Part shown: positions 24,692 through 33,967 of the stretch, one piece after another
How the letters are laid out: each line of letters starts with the position of its first letter
Numbering within the stretch: the stretch's first letter is position 1
Assembly: GCF_025574485.1 (NCBI RefSeq)
Contig: NZ_JAOBPO010000002.1
Span: 791,889 to 855,888 of the forward strand
DNA length: 64,000 nucleotides
Reading direction: 5' to 3'
Origin: Kordiimonas aquimaris
Lineage (GTDB): Bacteria > Pseudomonadota > Alphaproteobacteria > Sphingomonadales > Kordiimonadaceae
Notes under the pieces: model-generated
The model's input: the letters and a program-made list of their open reading frames with translations, nothing else
Told to the model about the DNA's origin: nothing
Databases searched by the model: none
Program-made: the position numbers and the translations under genes

Positions 24692-26602
24692 GTGAACGGT
24701 ATTATGCGTAACGCGTTTGTTTGGGTCGTGATAGTGATCATGCTCATCGCACTCTTTAACATGTTTCAAGGCGGCGCTGGGCGCGAACCTGAAGTAAGTT
24801 ATTCTCAGTTTCTGGAAGAAGTTGAGCAAAACAGAGTGGCTTCGGCAGAGATATCAGGTCAGGATATTCGTGTTATATACACAAGCGGCGCGATCAGCCG
24901 TACAGTTATGCCGAACTTTCATCCTGATTTGTATGAAATACTGAAAAACCAAGGTGTGGATTACAAATTGGTTAAAGAAGAAAGCAACGTCTTTCTTGCA
25001 GCTCTATTCTCGTGGTTGCCGATCATTTTGATCATAGGCATATGGATTTTCTTCATGCGCCAGATGCAAGGTAAAGGTGGCGGCGGTGGTGCCATGGGTT
25101 TTGGCAAGTCGCGTGCAAAATTGCTGACAGAGAAACAAGACCGTGTCACTTTTGAAGATGTGGCAGGCATTGAAGAAGCTAAGGAAGAGCTTGAGGAAAT
25201 TGTAGATTTCCTTAAAGACCCTCAAAGATTTCAACGTCTTGGTGGCCGTATTCCTAGAGGTGCATTGTTGGTTGGGCCTCCGGGTACAGGTAAGACGTTG
25301 CTTGCTCGCGCCATTGCAGGCGAAGCCAATGTGCCTTTCTTCACGATTTCCGGTTCTGACTTCGTTGAAATGTTTGTTGGTGTCGGTGCAAGCCGTGTTC
25401 GCGATATGTTTGAACAAGGTAAGAAAAACGCGCCATGCATTATCTTCATTGATGAGATCGACGCAGTTGGTCGCCATCGCGGCGCAGGCCTTGGTGGAGG
25501 TAATGATGAACGCGAACAGACATTGAACCAATTGCTTGTTGAGATGGATGGATTTTCCGAGAACGAAAGTATCATCATCATAGCAGCGACCAACCGTCCT
25601 GACGTGCTTGATCCGGCTCTTTTACGCCCGGGACGCTTTGACCGTCAGGTTGTTGTGCCAAATCCAGATATTGAAGGCCGTGAGAAAATTCTAGGTGTGC
25701 ACGTCCGTAAAGTACCATTGGCACCGGATGTTGAGATTAATACTATTGCCCGTGGTACACCGGGCTTCTCAGGCGCTGATCTGATGAATCTTGTGAATGA
25801 AGCGGCGCTTTTGGCTGCACGCCGCGGCAAGAAAATTGTTGCGATGCAGGAATTTGAGGATGCCAAAGACAAGGTGATGATGGGCGCTGAGCGTCGTTCA
25901 ATGGTGATGACTGATGATGAGAAGAAATTGACGGCTTATCATGAAGGTGGTCACGCACTTGTGGCGCTACATTGTCCGACATCAGATCCTATCCATAAAG
26001 CAACGATTATTCCGCGAGGCCGCGCACTTGGTATGGTTATGCGCCTGCCTGAGCGCGATCAGTATTCACAAAGCCGCCAGAAAATGCATGACAACCTAGC
26101 TGTTGCCATGGGCGGTCGTGTGGCTGAGGAAATAATCTTCGGTCATGATGCTGTCACGTCTGGTGCAGCAAGTGATATCCAGTATGCAACAAGTCTAGCA
26201 CGTAGCATGGTTACTCAGTGGGGCATGTCAGATACACTTGGGCCACTGCAATATGCAGCGAATGAAGAAGAGGTGTTTCTTGGCCATTCGGTTGCGAAAA
26301 CGCAGAATATGTCTGATGAAACATCGAAGCTAATTGATCAGGAAATTAAGTCGTTTGTTAATGGTGCAAATGATCGTGCTACCAATATTCTAAATGATAA
26401 TATTGATGATCTGCATACGCTGGCCAAGGCTCTGCTTGAATATGAAACGTTATCAGGCGATGAAATTGATGCATTATTGCGTGGTGAGCCAATTAAGGTA
26501 AAACCTAAGAAGCCTACGGATACGTCTCCTAAGCCACCAAGCCGAGCCAGTGCTGTGCCAACGTCTGGTATTGCGCAAGGTGAGCCTCAGCCTGAAGGTT
26601 AG
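24692..26602 (+). CDS. ftsH: ATP-dependent zinc metalloprotease FtsH
   Basis: A 636-residue hexameric inner-membrane AAA protease. Two N-terminal membrane segments (about 6-24 and 103-124) flank a small periplasmic domain. The ATPase has Walker A GPPGTGKT, Walker [12 protein letters not shown] and the second-region-of-homology arginines in [19 protein letters not shown] in parts. The zinc site is HEGGH. It degrades misfolded membrane proteins and regulators such as sigma-32 and LpxC. GTG 24692 is preferred because AAAGG precedes it and the N-terminus [11 protein letters not shown] fits relatives. Confidence 0.97.
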   Translation: MNGIMRNAFVWVVIVIMLIALFNMFQGGAGREPEVSYSQFLEEVEQNRVASAEISGQDIRVIYTSGAISRTVMPNFHPDLYEILKNQGVDYKLVKEESNVFLAALFSWLPIILIIGIWIFFMRQMQGKGGGGGAMGFGKSRAKLLTEKQDRVTFEDVAGIEEAKEELEEIVDFLKDPQRFQRLGGRIPRGALLVGPPGTGKTLLARAIAGEANVPFFTISGSDFVEMFVGVGASRVRDMFEQGKKNAPCIIFIDEIDAVGRHRGAGLGGGNDEREQTLNQLLVEMDGFSENESIIIIAATNRPDVLDPALLRPGRFDRQVVVPNPDIEGREKILGVHVRKVPLAPDVEINTIARGTPGFSGADLMNLVNEAALLAARRGKKIVAMQEFEDAKDKVMMGAERRSMVMTDDEKKLTAYHEGGHALVALHCPTSDPIHKATIIPRGRALGMVMRLPERDQYSQSRQKMHDNLAVAMGGRVAEEIIFGHDAVTSGAASDIQYATSLARSMVTQWGMSDTLGPLQYAANEEEVFLGHSVAKTQNMSDETSKLIDQEIKSFVNGANDRATNILNDNIDDLHTLAKALLEYETLSGDEIDALLRGEPIKVKPKKPTDTSPKPPSRASAVPTSGIAQGEPQPEG

Positions 26603-26604
26603 AA

Positions 26605-27741
26605 GTGAGTACTTCTTTTTTAAAAACCATTTCTGACGGGTCGAAAACTTATTTTCGGCCCGTTGGTGCAACTGGACCTGCTCACGTAGGTGAGTATGAC
26701 TCGATTAAGTCTGCGTATACTGGGTTGTATTACAATGGCGCCATTGTCAGCTATCGTAAAGGCGGTGAACTTGCTGTGAGTTCTTATGTGCCTGCGTCAA
26801 TACTTAAGTCTGAGTTGCCTACAATACCCAGCACAGTTCGTGAACAGATTGAGCAGCATATCCATAGAATTGAGCACAGACCTGCTGGATTAAATATCTC
26901 CAATACGCAGAGATTGAATTTCTCCAAGTCAGTAGTCATGGGTGTTTTGAATGTTACGCCTGATAGCTTTTCTGATGGCGGAAATTACACAAACCCACTG
27001 ATCGCCATAAAACGTGGACGCCAGATGATTGCTGAAGGTGCCACTATTATTGATATTGGTGGCGAGTCGACACGCCCGGGCGCCACACCGGTTTGGGAAG
27101 GCGATGAAGCAGAACGTATCATTCCTGTTATTGAAGGCTTGCGAGATGAAGGTGTTCTTATTTCTGTAGACACGCGGCATGCATCGGTCATGCAGCAAGC
27201 ATTTGAGGCAGGTGCCCATATTATAAACGATGTATCTGCGTTGACATTCGATCCGGATAGTATGGAGGTTGCGAAGCGCACTGAAATGCCTGTAATTTTA
27301 ATGCATGCGCAGGGTGATCCACAAACCATGCAGGATAACCCTGACTATGCGAATGTTTTGTTTGATGTGTATGACTATTTGGCAGAACGAATAGACGCTT
27401 GTGTTAAATCGGGTATCGATCAGTCGCGTATTATTGTCGATCCGGGCATTGGCTTTGGTAAACGCGTTGTGAAAGATAATATTTCTTTATTGAACGGATT
27501 ATCTCTATTCCAGACTTTAGGGTGTCCGCTTTTGGTTGGTGCCTCGCGCAAACGTTTTATCGGTGCTGTAACCGGCATTGATGATGCCTCAGAGCGTATG
27601 ATCGGATCGGTTGTTGCGGCGGTTAAAGCCTGTGAAAACGGTGCTGATATTGTGCGTGTACATGATGTTGTGGAAACGGTAGAAGCATTGAAGCTTATGC
27701 AAGCATTTCGTGACGGTGAGAGCATGGACGGCATAGCTTAA
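26605..27741 (+). CDS. folP: dihydropteroate synthase with N-terminal extension
   Basis: A 378-residue folate enzyme that joins p-aminobenzoate to the pterin. The TIM barrel begins near residue 110 with [17 protein letters not shown] and continues with [36 protein letters not shown] and GASRKRFIG. The preceding 100-odd residues are an extra domain without recognised motif; such extensions are common in alphaproteobacterial FolP. The start is GTG 26605, two bases after the ftsH stop, so the genes are coupled. Confidence 0.94.
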   Translation: MSTSFLKTISDGSKTYFRPVGATGPAHVGEYDSIKSAYTGLYYNGAIVSYRKGGELAVSSYVPASILKSELPTIPSTVREQIEQHIHRIEHRPAGLNISNTQRLNFSKSVVMGVLNVTPDSFSDGGNYTNPLIAIKRGRQMIAEGATIIDIGGESTRPGATPVWEGDEAERIIPVIEGLRDEGVLISVDTRHASVMQQAFEAGAHIINDVSALTFDPDSMEVAKRTEMPVILMHAQGDPQTMQDNPDYANVLFDVYDYLAERIDACVKSGIDQSRIIVDPGIGFGKRVVKDNISLLNGLSLFQTLGCPLLVGASRKRFIGAVTGIDDASERMIGSVVAAVKACENGADIVRVHDVVETVEALKLMQAFRDGESMDGIA

Positions 27742-27802
27742 GCAGGTTAAGGTACTTGATCGTTGCATAAATTGGGGTCTTGAGTTTAGGGGAGACATAG
27801 TC

Positions 27803-29146
27803 ATGAACCGAAAATACTTCGGCACTGATGGCATTAGGGGGCAAGTCAATAAAAAGCATATGACACCCGATGTTGCAATGCGTTTAGGTCTTGCCGCAGG
27901 GCGTGTTTTCAAACGCGGTGATCATGTACACCGTGTCGTCATAGGTAAAGACACACGGCGGTCTGGTTATATGTATGAACCCGCACTGGCGTCAGGTTTT
28001 GTTGCGGCAGGTATGGACGTCATTATGGTTGGCCCTATGCCAACACCGGCAGTTGCTATGCTTGTTAAGTCTTTGCGTGCCGATTTGGGTGTAATGATCT
28101 CGGCAAGCCATAACCCGCATTATGATAATGGTTTAAAGTTTTTTGGACCAGATGGTTATAAGCTTTCTGACGAAACCGAAATCGAAATTGAAGGCTTGCT
28201 TGATAATGGTTGCAACGATGTATTGGTTGAAGCCACTAGCTTAGGCAAGGCATCACGTCTTGAAAGCGCGCGTGGCCGGTATGTTGAATTTGCAAAAGCA
28301 ACTGTGCCATCAGGCGTGTCCTTTGAGGGTTTGAAGGTGGTTGTCGATTGCGCAAACGGCGCAGCTTATAAGGTAGCACCTGATGTGTTATGGGAACTCG
28401 GCGCAGATGTTATCCCAATGTCAGTTGAGCCGAACGGCTTTAACATTAATGACAAGTGCGGGTCTACTTACCCTCAAGAAATGTGTGAGCGGGTCGTGCG
28501 TGAAGGCGCCGATTTGGGTGTGGCACTTGACGGTGATGCTGACCGTTTAATTCTTTGTAATGAAAAAGGTGAAATCGTTGACGGTGATCAGATTATGGCA
28601 TTGATCACTCGCAATTGGGCTAAGCGGGATATCCTTGCTGGAGGTGGCCTGGTTACCACCGTTATGTCCAATCTTGGTCTGGAGCGCTTGTTGCACAGTG
28701 AAAACCTGAAGTTGGAGCGTACGCAGGTCGGTGACCGCTATGTGGTTGCGCGTATGCGTGAGACAGGCATGAATGTCGGTGGTGAACAGTCGGGCCATAT
28801 TGTCTTAACTGACTTCTCGACAACCGGTGATGGTTTGGTTTCAGCCTTACAGGTTATGACTGAAATTACACAGTCTGGCATTACAGCATCTGAAGCATGC
28901 AATCAGTTTGAGCCCGTTCCGCAACTATTAAAAAGTGTTAAGTATACCGCAGCAGACCCACTTGATATGCCCAGTGTTAAGTTGGCTATTGAAACCGCCG
29001 AAAAAGCGCTTGCTGGTTCAGGCCGGCTAGTTATTCGTAAATCCGGTACTGAACCTTTGATGCGTGTAATGGCTGAAGGTGACGATGCAGATTTGGTTAC
29101 AAAGCATGTAGAAGCAATTTGTCATGAGGTGGAGACGGCAGCCTGA
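27803..29146 (+). CDS. glmM: phosphoglucosamine mutase
   Basis: A 447-residue enzyme converting glucosamine-6-phosphate to glucosamine-1-phosphate for UDP-GlcNAc, peptidoglycan and lipid A. The start [12 protein letters not shown], the phosphoserine loop [18 protein letters not shown], the metal loop [10 protein letters not shown], the sugar loop GGEQSGH and the phosphate loop [13 protein letters not shown] are all present. GGGGAGA lies ahead of the ATG. Its last base is the first base of thiD. Confidence 0.97.
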   Translation: MNRKYFGTDGIRGQVNKKHMTPDVAMRLGLAAGRVFKRGDHVHRVVIGKDTRRSGYMYEPALASGFVAAGMDVIMVGPMPTPAVAMLVKSLRADLGVMISASHNPHYDNGLKFFGPDGYKLSDETEIEIEGLLDNGCNDVLVEATSLGKASRLESARGRYVEFAKATVPSGVSFEGLKVVVDCANGAAYKVAPDVLWELGADVIPMSVEPNGFNINDKCGSTYPQEMCERVVREGADLGVALDGDADRLILCNEKGEIVDGDQIMALITRNWAKRDILAGGGLVTTVMSNLGLERLLHSENLKLERTQVGDRYVVARMRETGMNVGGEQSGHIVLTDFSTTGDGLVSALQVMTEITQSGITASEACNQFEPVPQLLKSVKYTAADPLDMPSVKLAIETAEKALAGSGRLVIRKSGTEPLMRVMAEGDDADLVTKHVEAICHEVETAA

Positions 29147-29985
29147 TGGCAACTGAAAGCTCGCAAAAAGCAACCCGGTTGCAGATGGGGCGTGTTTTAA
29201 TTATTGCTGGTTCAGACCCTTCTGGCGGTGCTGGTATACAGGCTGATATTAAAACGGTGACAATGTTGAGGCAATATGCTGCAACAGCAGTTACTGCGAT
29301 TACTGTGCAAGACACATGCGGCGTTTCTGATGTGCTAGGGCTTGAGCCAGCGCTTGTTGCTGCACAAATAAAGGCGGTATTGAACGATATAGGCGCAGAT
29401 GCTGTAAAAACAGGTATGCTGCATTCAGCAGATATAGTGAAAGTGGTTATATCAGCGATTGAAGACTCTTCTTGGGCAGGCCCTCTAGTTGTTGATCCTG
29501 TTATGGTGGCAACCTCAGGTGACCGTTTGGTTGATGATGAGGCGCTTGATATTATTCGCAGCGAGTTATTGCCGCGCGCAAGCCTTGTTACTCCCAACTT
29601 GCCCGAGGCATGTGTGCTTACAGGGGAGTCTGTTAGCTCTGTTGATGATATGAAACGCGTGGCTGACAAGTTGCTATCGCTTGGGCCAAAGGCTGTTTTG
29701 CTCAAAGGTGGACACTTGAACGCAGCAATGCTCACAGATCTATTAGTCACGCATGACGGTACTTTCGAAATTAGTTCAGAGAAAATAACAACCCCACATA
29801 CACATGGAACAGGGTGCACCCTAGCCAGTGCCTGTGCGGCAATGCTTGCGGGCGGTATGAATATCGAAGAGGCTTTTCATGCGGCGCATGCGTTTGTTCG
29901 TGAGGCAATTCTCAAAGCGCCAGAATTGGGTAGAGGGCACGGCCCACTTGGGCATGCAAATGTCAGGGATGCTTTACCGTGGTAA
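29146..29985 (+). CDS. thiD: hydroxymethylpyrimidine/phosphomethylpyrimidine kinase
   Basis: A 279-residue ribokinase-fold enzyme that phosphorylates HMP and HMP-P for thiamine synthesis. Visible motifs are IIAGSDPSGGAGIQADIKT, DPVMVATSG, TPNLPEA, LLKGGHL and the C-terminal anion-hole signature HGTGCTLASA. The ATG shares a base with the glmM stop (TGATG), a translational coupling signal. No other thiamine gene is in the window. Confidence 0.94.
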   Translation: MATESSQKATRLQMGRVLIIAGSDPSGGAGIQADIKTVTMLRQYAATAVTAITVQDTCGVSDVLGLEPALVAAQIKAVLNDIGADAVKTGMLHSADIVKVVISAIEDSSWAGPLVVDPVMVATSGDRLVDDEALDIIRSELLPRASLVTPNLPEACVLTGESVSSVDDMKRVADKLLSLGPKAVLLKGGHLNAAMLTDLLVTHDGTFEISSEKITTPHTHGTGCTLASACAAMLAGGMNIEEAFHAAHAFVREAILKAPELGRGHGPLGHANVRDALPW

Positions 29986-30743
29986 TGCTACATGTCAAAC
30001 AGCGTGGTTCCGGAGCGCCTCTAGTTTTATTGCACGGGCTTTTTGGTTCAGGTGACAACCTTGGTGGTGTCGTGCGTTTGCTAGAGCAAAGTTACAATAC
30101 GCTTTCGATGGACTTGCGTAATCATGGGCGAAGCCCTCACGCTGATTCCATGACATATGCCGACATGGCTGCTGATGTTGCTTCAGCAATGGAGAGTTTA
30201 GGCATTGCCCAAGTACATGTTTTTGGGCATTCAATGGGCGGCAAAGTTGCTATGCAGATGGCATTAAGTAACTCGGCTATGGTTTCAAAACTTGTGATTG
30301 CTGATATCTCACCTGTCCAGTACGGACCAAACCATGACCGTATTCTTGAAGGCATGTTGGCTGTTGAAAAACAGGCACCTCAATCCCGCGAGGGTGCGCA
30401 AAAGTGCCTGGCTGAATATGTTGATGAAATTGATGTACTGAGTTTCCTCATGACCAATTGGCGTCGACTGGACGGCGGCGAATGGGGATGGCGGGTTAAT
30501 TTGGACGCAATATATACTCGTTACAACGATATTGCTGCCGCTCCGCTGGGAACGCCCTATAATGGCCCAACTCTTTTTATACGCGGTGGACAATCCAACT
30601 ATATTCAGGCTCAGCACCGTGAAGAAATTTTGGCGTTGTTTCCAAACGCTGCTGTTAAAACTGTTGAAGGTACAGGGCATTGGCTACATGCAGAAAAGCC
30701 TGATTTAGTTGCACGAATGATTAATCGTTTCTTGGGGGACTGA
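29985..30743 (+). CDS. alpha/beta-fold hydrolase (YbfF-like)
   Basis: A 252-residue esterase-like hydrolase. The oxyanion region is LLHGLFGSGDNLGG, the nucleophile elbow is GHSMGG, and the final histidine fits GTGHWLHAEKP. The arrangement is that of the YbfF esterase branch. Substrate is unknown. The ATG shares a base with the thiD stop; a GTG two codons earlier is also possible. It completes a tightly packed run of glmM, thiD and this gene. Confidence 0.85.
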   Translation: MLHVKQRGSGAPLVLLHGLFGSGDNLGGVVRLLEQSYNTLSMDLRNHGRSPHADSMTYADMAADVASAMESLGIAQVHVFGHSMGGKVAMQMALSNSAMVSKLVIADISPVQYGPNHDRILEGMLAVEKQAPQSREGAQKCLAEYVDEIDVLSFLMTNWRRLDGGEWGWRVNLDAIYTRYNDIAAAPLGTPYNGPTLFIRGGQSNYIQAQHREEILALFPNAAVKTVEGTGHWLHAEKPDLVARMINRFLGD

Positions 30744-30751
30744 ATAACAAA

Positions 30752-31900
30752 ATGTTTAGAGTATTTTCTTTTTTAATAGCAGGTATGTCCGGTTTTTGGC
30801 TTGCCGCTTTGCTGCCTGTTGGTGCCGATGATTATACGGATTATCACAGTCAGTTTTTGGCAGGAATGGCGGAAAAGAAAATACCGGGAGCTGCCTATGC
30901 AATTATTGAGGATGGCGAGCCGGTTTCCTCTCACGTTTATGGTACACGTGTTAAAGGTCAAAAATTACCCGTAACGCCAAAAACAGTTTTTCGTATGGCT
31001 TCTGTCTCAAAAACATTTGCGGCTAGCCTTGCTGCCATGCTCGTTGAAGACGGTGTATTAGACCTAGATGCCGGTGTGAAAGACTATGTTCCTAACTTTC
31101 GCCTCAAGAAAAATGATCACGTTGAAAAGCTGCGTGTACGCCACTTGTTAAGTCATACAATCGGATTAACACCAAATGCCTATGACAACATGATTGAAGA
31201 TGGTTGGGATATGCAAAAAATCCTACCTCGATTTCGTCGCCTCAATCCTATATGTGCGCCGGGCAAATGTTACGGCTATCAAAACATTGTCTTCAGTTTA
31301 ATTGAGCCGGTCATTGAGCAGCGTACAAATCGTCCTTATGCTGCGCTTGTCCAAGAGCGGATATTTGATCCGCTTAATATGCAACAAGCAACAGTAGGGC
31401 TTGAAGGTTACTTTGAACAAGAAGACCGCGCTGATCCGCATATTAATACGCGGCGCGGCTGGTACCATACCAAAGTAAAACCTAATTATTATAATCTTGC
31501 CCCTGCGGCGGGTGTGAATGCCAGCCTGAACGATATGATCAAGTGGGTCGCAGCTCATATGGGCAATAACCCGGATGTTGTCAGCAACACGGTTATCAAC
31601 CTCGTATCGGACAAACAGGTCAGAACCAAACGTGAATTGTATAAACGCCAATGGCGAGCGTACCTGAGCAATGCACATTATGGTTTAGGTTGGCGCATTT
31701 ATAACTTTGATGGACATGAAGTTGTAATGCATGCAGGTGGTGTTGCTGGTTTTCGCAGTATTGTGAGCTACTCGAAAGAATTGGGTATTGGGCATGTTAT
31801 GATGATGAATGCTGAAAGCCGAGTTATTGATGATCTTACAGCACAATTTTGGGACGGATTGTTTGCTGATTTGAAATCAGGAGCCGTTGCAGCACGTTGA
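30752..31900 (+). CDS. exported serine hydrolase of the class C beta-lactamase fold
   Basis: A 382-residue periplasmic protein with a signal peptide (about residues 1-25). The SxxK nucleophile motif is in ASVSKTF and the YxN motif fits YGYQN. The third motif near HAGGVAGFRS resembles the HxG of esterase EstB and of D-aminopeptidases rather than the KTG of true beta-lactamases. A wall-peptide or ester substrate is more likely than antibiotic resistance. It starts eight bases after the alpha/beta hydrolase and ends that operon. Confidence 0.85.
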   Translation: MFRVFSFLIAGMSGFWLAALLPVGADDYTDYHSQFLAGMAEKKIPGAAYAIIEDGEPVSSHVYGTRVKGQKLPVTPKTVFRMASVSKTFAASLAAMLVEDGVLDLDAGVKDYVPNFRLKKNDHVEKLRVRHLLSHTIGLTPNAYDNMIEDGWDMQKILPRFRRLNPICAPGKCYGYQNIVFSLIEPVIEQRTNRPYAALVQERIFDPLNMQQATVGLEGYFEQEDRADPHINTRRGWYHTKVKPNYYNLAPAAGVNASLNDMIKWVAAHMGNNPDVVSNTVINLVSDKQVRTKRELYKRQWRAYLSNAHYGLGWRIYNFDGHEVVMHAGGVAGFRSIVSYSKELGIGHVMMMNAESRVIDDLTAQFWDGLFADLKSGAVAAR

Positions 31901-31969
31901 TTTTGGGTTTGCTGTATAGATACGTTGTGGTTTTAAACATTTGCTTTGGCTATAAGTAGGCATTCAAAT

Positions 31970-32482
31970 TCAATAATCCGGCAGGTCGAGAACTTCCACG
32001 TCTTTTCTGTCCGCTTGTTTGTCTCTGCTTGGGCGCTGACTAAAACGTCTAAGTGCGGCTGCGGCTTCGTCGATGGTTACGATGCAATCTCGATTACTGT
32101 CATATCCGCCAAATTCGCTATGCGGAATGTCCTTGAATTCTGTGAAGGATATAGAAGAAGATTCGTCGCTATCTACTTTTGCAAACGGGAAGAAGAGAAA
32201 GCTCTTATCGTCGAACTGTGCGAACCGGTATTCAGCGGGATACAGAAAACCATCTTTGTTGGTGTCGAGAGTGTCGAATAAACGTGTGCGTACAGTTGTC
32301 ACGTCGGCACATGTGATAGTGTCGTCTTGATTGTAATCCCATTGTGTTACTAAGCGGTCATATAATGCTTGTTTACGCTCTGGTGGCAATTCAGGCGGGC
32401 CATCACGCCTGTTTGATGCACACCCAGATACGCATAATCCGATAATAATAAACGCTCCAAGCTTGAGTGTTGATTGCCGCAT
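31970..32482 (-). CDS. EF-hand lipoprotein
   Basis: A 170-residue lipoprotein: the lipobox SGC sets the anchored cysteine near residue 21. Four EF-hand-like loops follow: DYNQDDTITCAD, DTNKDGFLYPAE, DSDESSSISFTE and DSNRDCIVTIDE. The first three keep most calcium-ligand positions; the fourth has Cys where the conserved glycine normally sits. The layout suggests an envelope calcium-binding or calcium-sensing protein. The partner is unknown. It is divergent from the serC operon, and its start at 32482 leaves 235 bases for both controls. Confidence 0.8.
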   Translation of the reverse strand: MRQSTLKLGAFIIIGLCVSGCASNRRDGPPELPPERKQALYDRLVTQWDYNQDDTITCADVTTVRTRLFDTLDTNKDGFLYPAEYRFAQFDDKSFLFFPFAKVDSDESSSISFTEFKDIPHSEFGGYDSNRDCIVTIDEAAAALRRFSQRPSRDKQADRKDVEVLDLPDY

Positions 32483-32582
32483 AAATCAGAGAACCTTTGT
32501 TTCAATACACTTCATATACGATTAGTACCTTAAATATCCTTTTGATGCTGCAAATTTAAATGAGTAGCCTGAAATTCCTTCA

Positions 32583-32610
32583 TTGACTCTTTGCCTGCTT
32601 CCATTACTTT
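32583..32610 (+). promoter_or_regulatory. possible promoter of the serC operon
   Basis: TTGACT, 16 bases, then TACTTT. The -35 box is near-consensus; the -10 box matches three of six bases. Its position, about 15 bases before the first leader hairpin, fits a transcript that begins with the structured leader. Confidence 0.4.
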
Positions 32611-32622
32611 CCGGCCTTGGTA

Positions 32623-32713
32623 CTTCCCCCAAACGGGAAGCGACTGTCTGAAAGGTCAGTATTTTTTATTGGGACACGCCTCCCCAACGGGGCGCAACTA
32701 TCTGGAAGGATAG
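32623..32713 (+). promoter_or_regulatory. tandem serC-leader-like structured RNA
   Basis: Two 37-base units of identical shape lie at 32623-32659 and 32677-32713. Each has a 6-pair stem with a CCAAAC or CCCAAC loop, a 3-base linker, then a 6-pair stem closed by T-G with a GAAA or GGAA loop. Stem bases differ between the units but pairing is largely kept (CTTCCC/GGGAAG against CGCCTC/GGGGCG), which is covariation. The second unit buries the GGAAGG ribosome binding site of serC. A serC-leader element with a final stem over this site is known in alphaproteobacteria; the tandem form is the unusual part. The 17-base spacer carries six Ts, so the first unit could terminate transcription. Confidence 0.75.
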
Positions 32714-32717
32714 CTAT

Positions 32718-33878
32718 ATGACGAAGCCACTTAAGGCGCCTTTGCGTCCAGAGTTTAGCTCTGGGCCTTGCGCTAAACGTCCGGGTTGGACACCGGACGC
32801 ATTAAATAACGCTCTGCTTGGGCGTTCACATAGATCCAAACCTGGAAAAGAAAAACTACAGTACGCCATTGATAAAACGCGTGAAGTGTTAGGTGTGCCG
32901 GATGATTATCTAATCGGTATCGTGCCGGGCTCAGATACTGGCGCGGTTGAGATGGCGTTATGGTCAATGCTCGGTGCGCGCGGCGTTGATGTGTTGGCTT
33001 GGGAAAGCTTTGGTGCAGGTTGGGTTACTGATGTTGCCAAACAGCTTAAGCTTGAAGACGTAAATATCTATAAAGGTGACTATGGCAAGCTGCCTGACCT
33101 CGCTGCCGTTGATTGTGACCGCGATGTGGTTTTCACATGGAATGGAACAACATCCGGTGTGAAGGTGCCGAATGCTGACTGGATTAACGCTGACCGAAAA
33201 GGGCTAACCATTTGCGACGCCACTTCCGCAGCCTTTGCTATGGAACTGCCATTCGAAAAACTGGATGTTGTGACATATAGCTGGCAGAAAGTGCTAGGAG
33301 GCGAAGCTGCACACGGCATGCTCATATTATCACCGCGCGCTGTTGAACGCTTGGAAAGTTATACACCGCCATGGCCTTTGCCAAAAATTTTCCGCCTGAC
33401 CAAAGGTGGTAAGTTAATCGATGGCATTTTTAAGGGTGCAACAATCAATACGCCATCAATGTTGTGTGTTGAAGATTATATTGATGCGCTTGAATGGGCA
33501 GCAAGCCTTGGTGGATTGTCTGGATTGGTTGCCAAATCGTACGCAAATCTGAAAGTGCTATCGGACTGGGTTAATGCATCGCCTTGGGCAGCTTTTTTAG
33601 CTGAAGATCCTGCAACTATCTCCAACACCTCTGTTTGCCTAAAGGTTATAGACCCGTGGTTCAATGACTTGAGCGAGCAAGCGCAAGCATCAGTTCCGAA
33701 AGCACTGGCTTCTCTCTTGGAGGCTGAAGGTGTTGCTTTTGATATAGGTGCATACCGCGATGCACCGTCTGGGCTTCGTATCTGGGCGGGTGCAACAGTT
33801 GAAGCAAGTGATCTGGCCATACTCACCGATTGGCTCGATTGGGCTTACGGTGAAGTAAAAGCATCACACACAGCATAA
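32718..33878 (+). CDS. serC: phosphoserine aminotransferase (alphaproteobacterial type)
   Basis: A 386-residue PLP enzyme that makes phosphoserine from 3-phosphohydroxypyruvate and glutamate. The PLP lysine fits [14 protein letters not shown]. The start [17 protein letters not shown] and the segment [20 protein letters not shown] are typical of the alpha-type SerC, which differs from the E. coli form. Its ribosome binding site lies in the second hairpin unit of the leader. serA follows after 89 bases. Confidence 0.95.
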   Translation: MTKPLKAPLRPEFSSGPCAKRPGWTPDALNNALLGRSHRSKPGKEKLQYAIDKTREVLGVPDDYLIGIVPGSDTGAVEMALWSMLGARGVDVLAWESFGAGWVTDVAKQLKLEDVNIYKGDYGKLPDLAAVDCDRDVVFTWNGTTSGVKVPNADWINADRKGLTICDATSAAFAMELPFEKLDVVTYSWQKVLGGEAAHGMLILSPRAVERLESYTPPWPLPKIFRLTKGGKLIDGIFKGATINTPSMLCVEDYIDALEWAASLGGLSGLVAKSYANLKVLSDWVNASPWAAFLAEDPATISNTSVCLKVIDPWFNDLSEQAQASVPKALASLLEAEGVAFDIGAYRDAPSGLRIWAGATVEASDLAILTDWLDWAYGEVKASHTA

Positions 33879-33889
33879 TAAAATTTTAG

Positions 33890-33918
33890 AGCTGGCCGTT
33901 AACTCTCGATGGTCGGCT
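33890..33918 (+). other. hairpin between serC and serA
   Basis: AGCTGGCC pairs with GGTCGGCT (eight pairs, two of them wobble) around a 13-base loop. There is no T-run, so it is not a standard terminator. It may stabilise the serC message or tune the serC/serA ratio. Confidence 0.35.
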
Positions 33919-33967
33919 TATTCCCTGAATATGTGACGATATGTCAAAAGATTAAAAAGGATGGATC

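Noticed and set aside
29097..29819. 240-codon frame antisense to thiD
   Set aside because: Serine- and threonine-rich shadow of thiD with no ribosome binding site or motif.
30752..31900. Antibiotic-resistance beta-lactamase
   Set aside because: The third motif is EstB-like rather than KTG, there is no ampR-like neighbour, and it lies in a core housekeeping operon.
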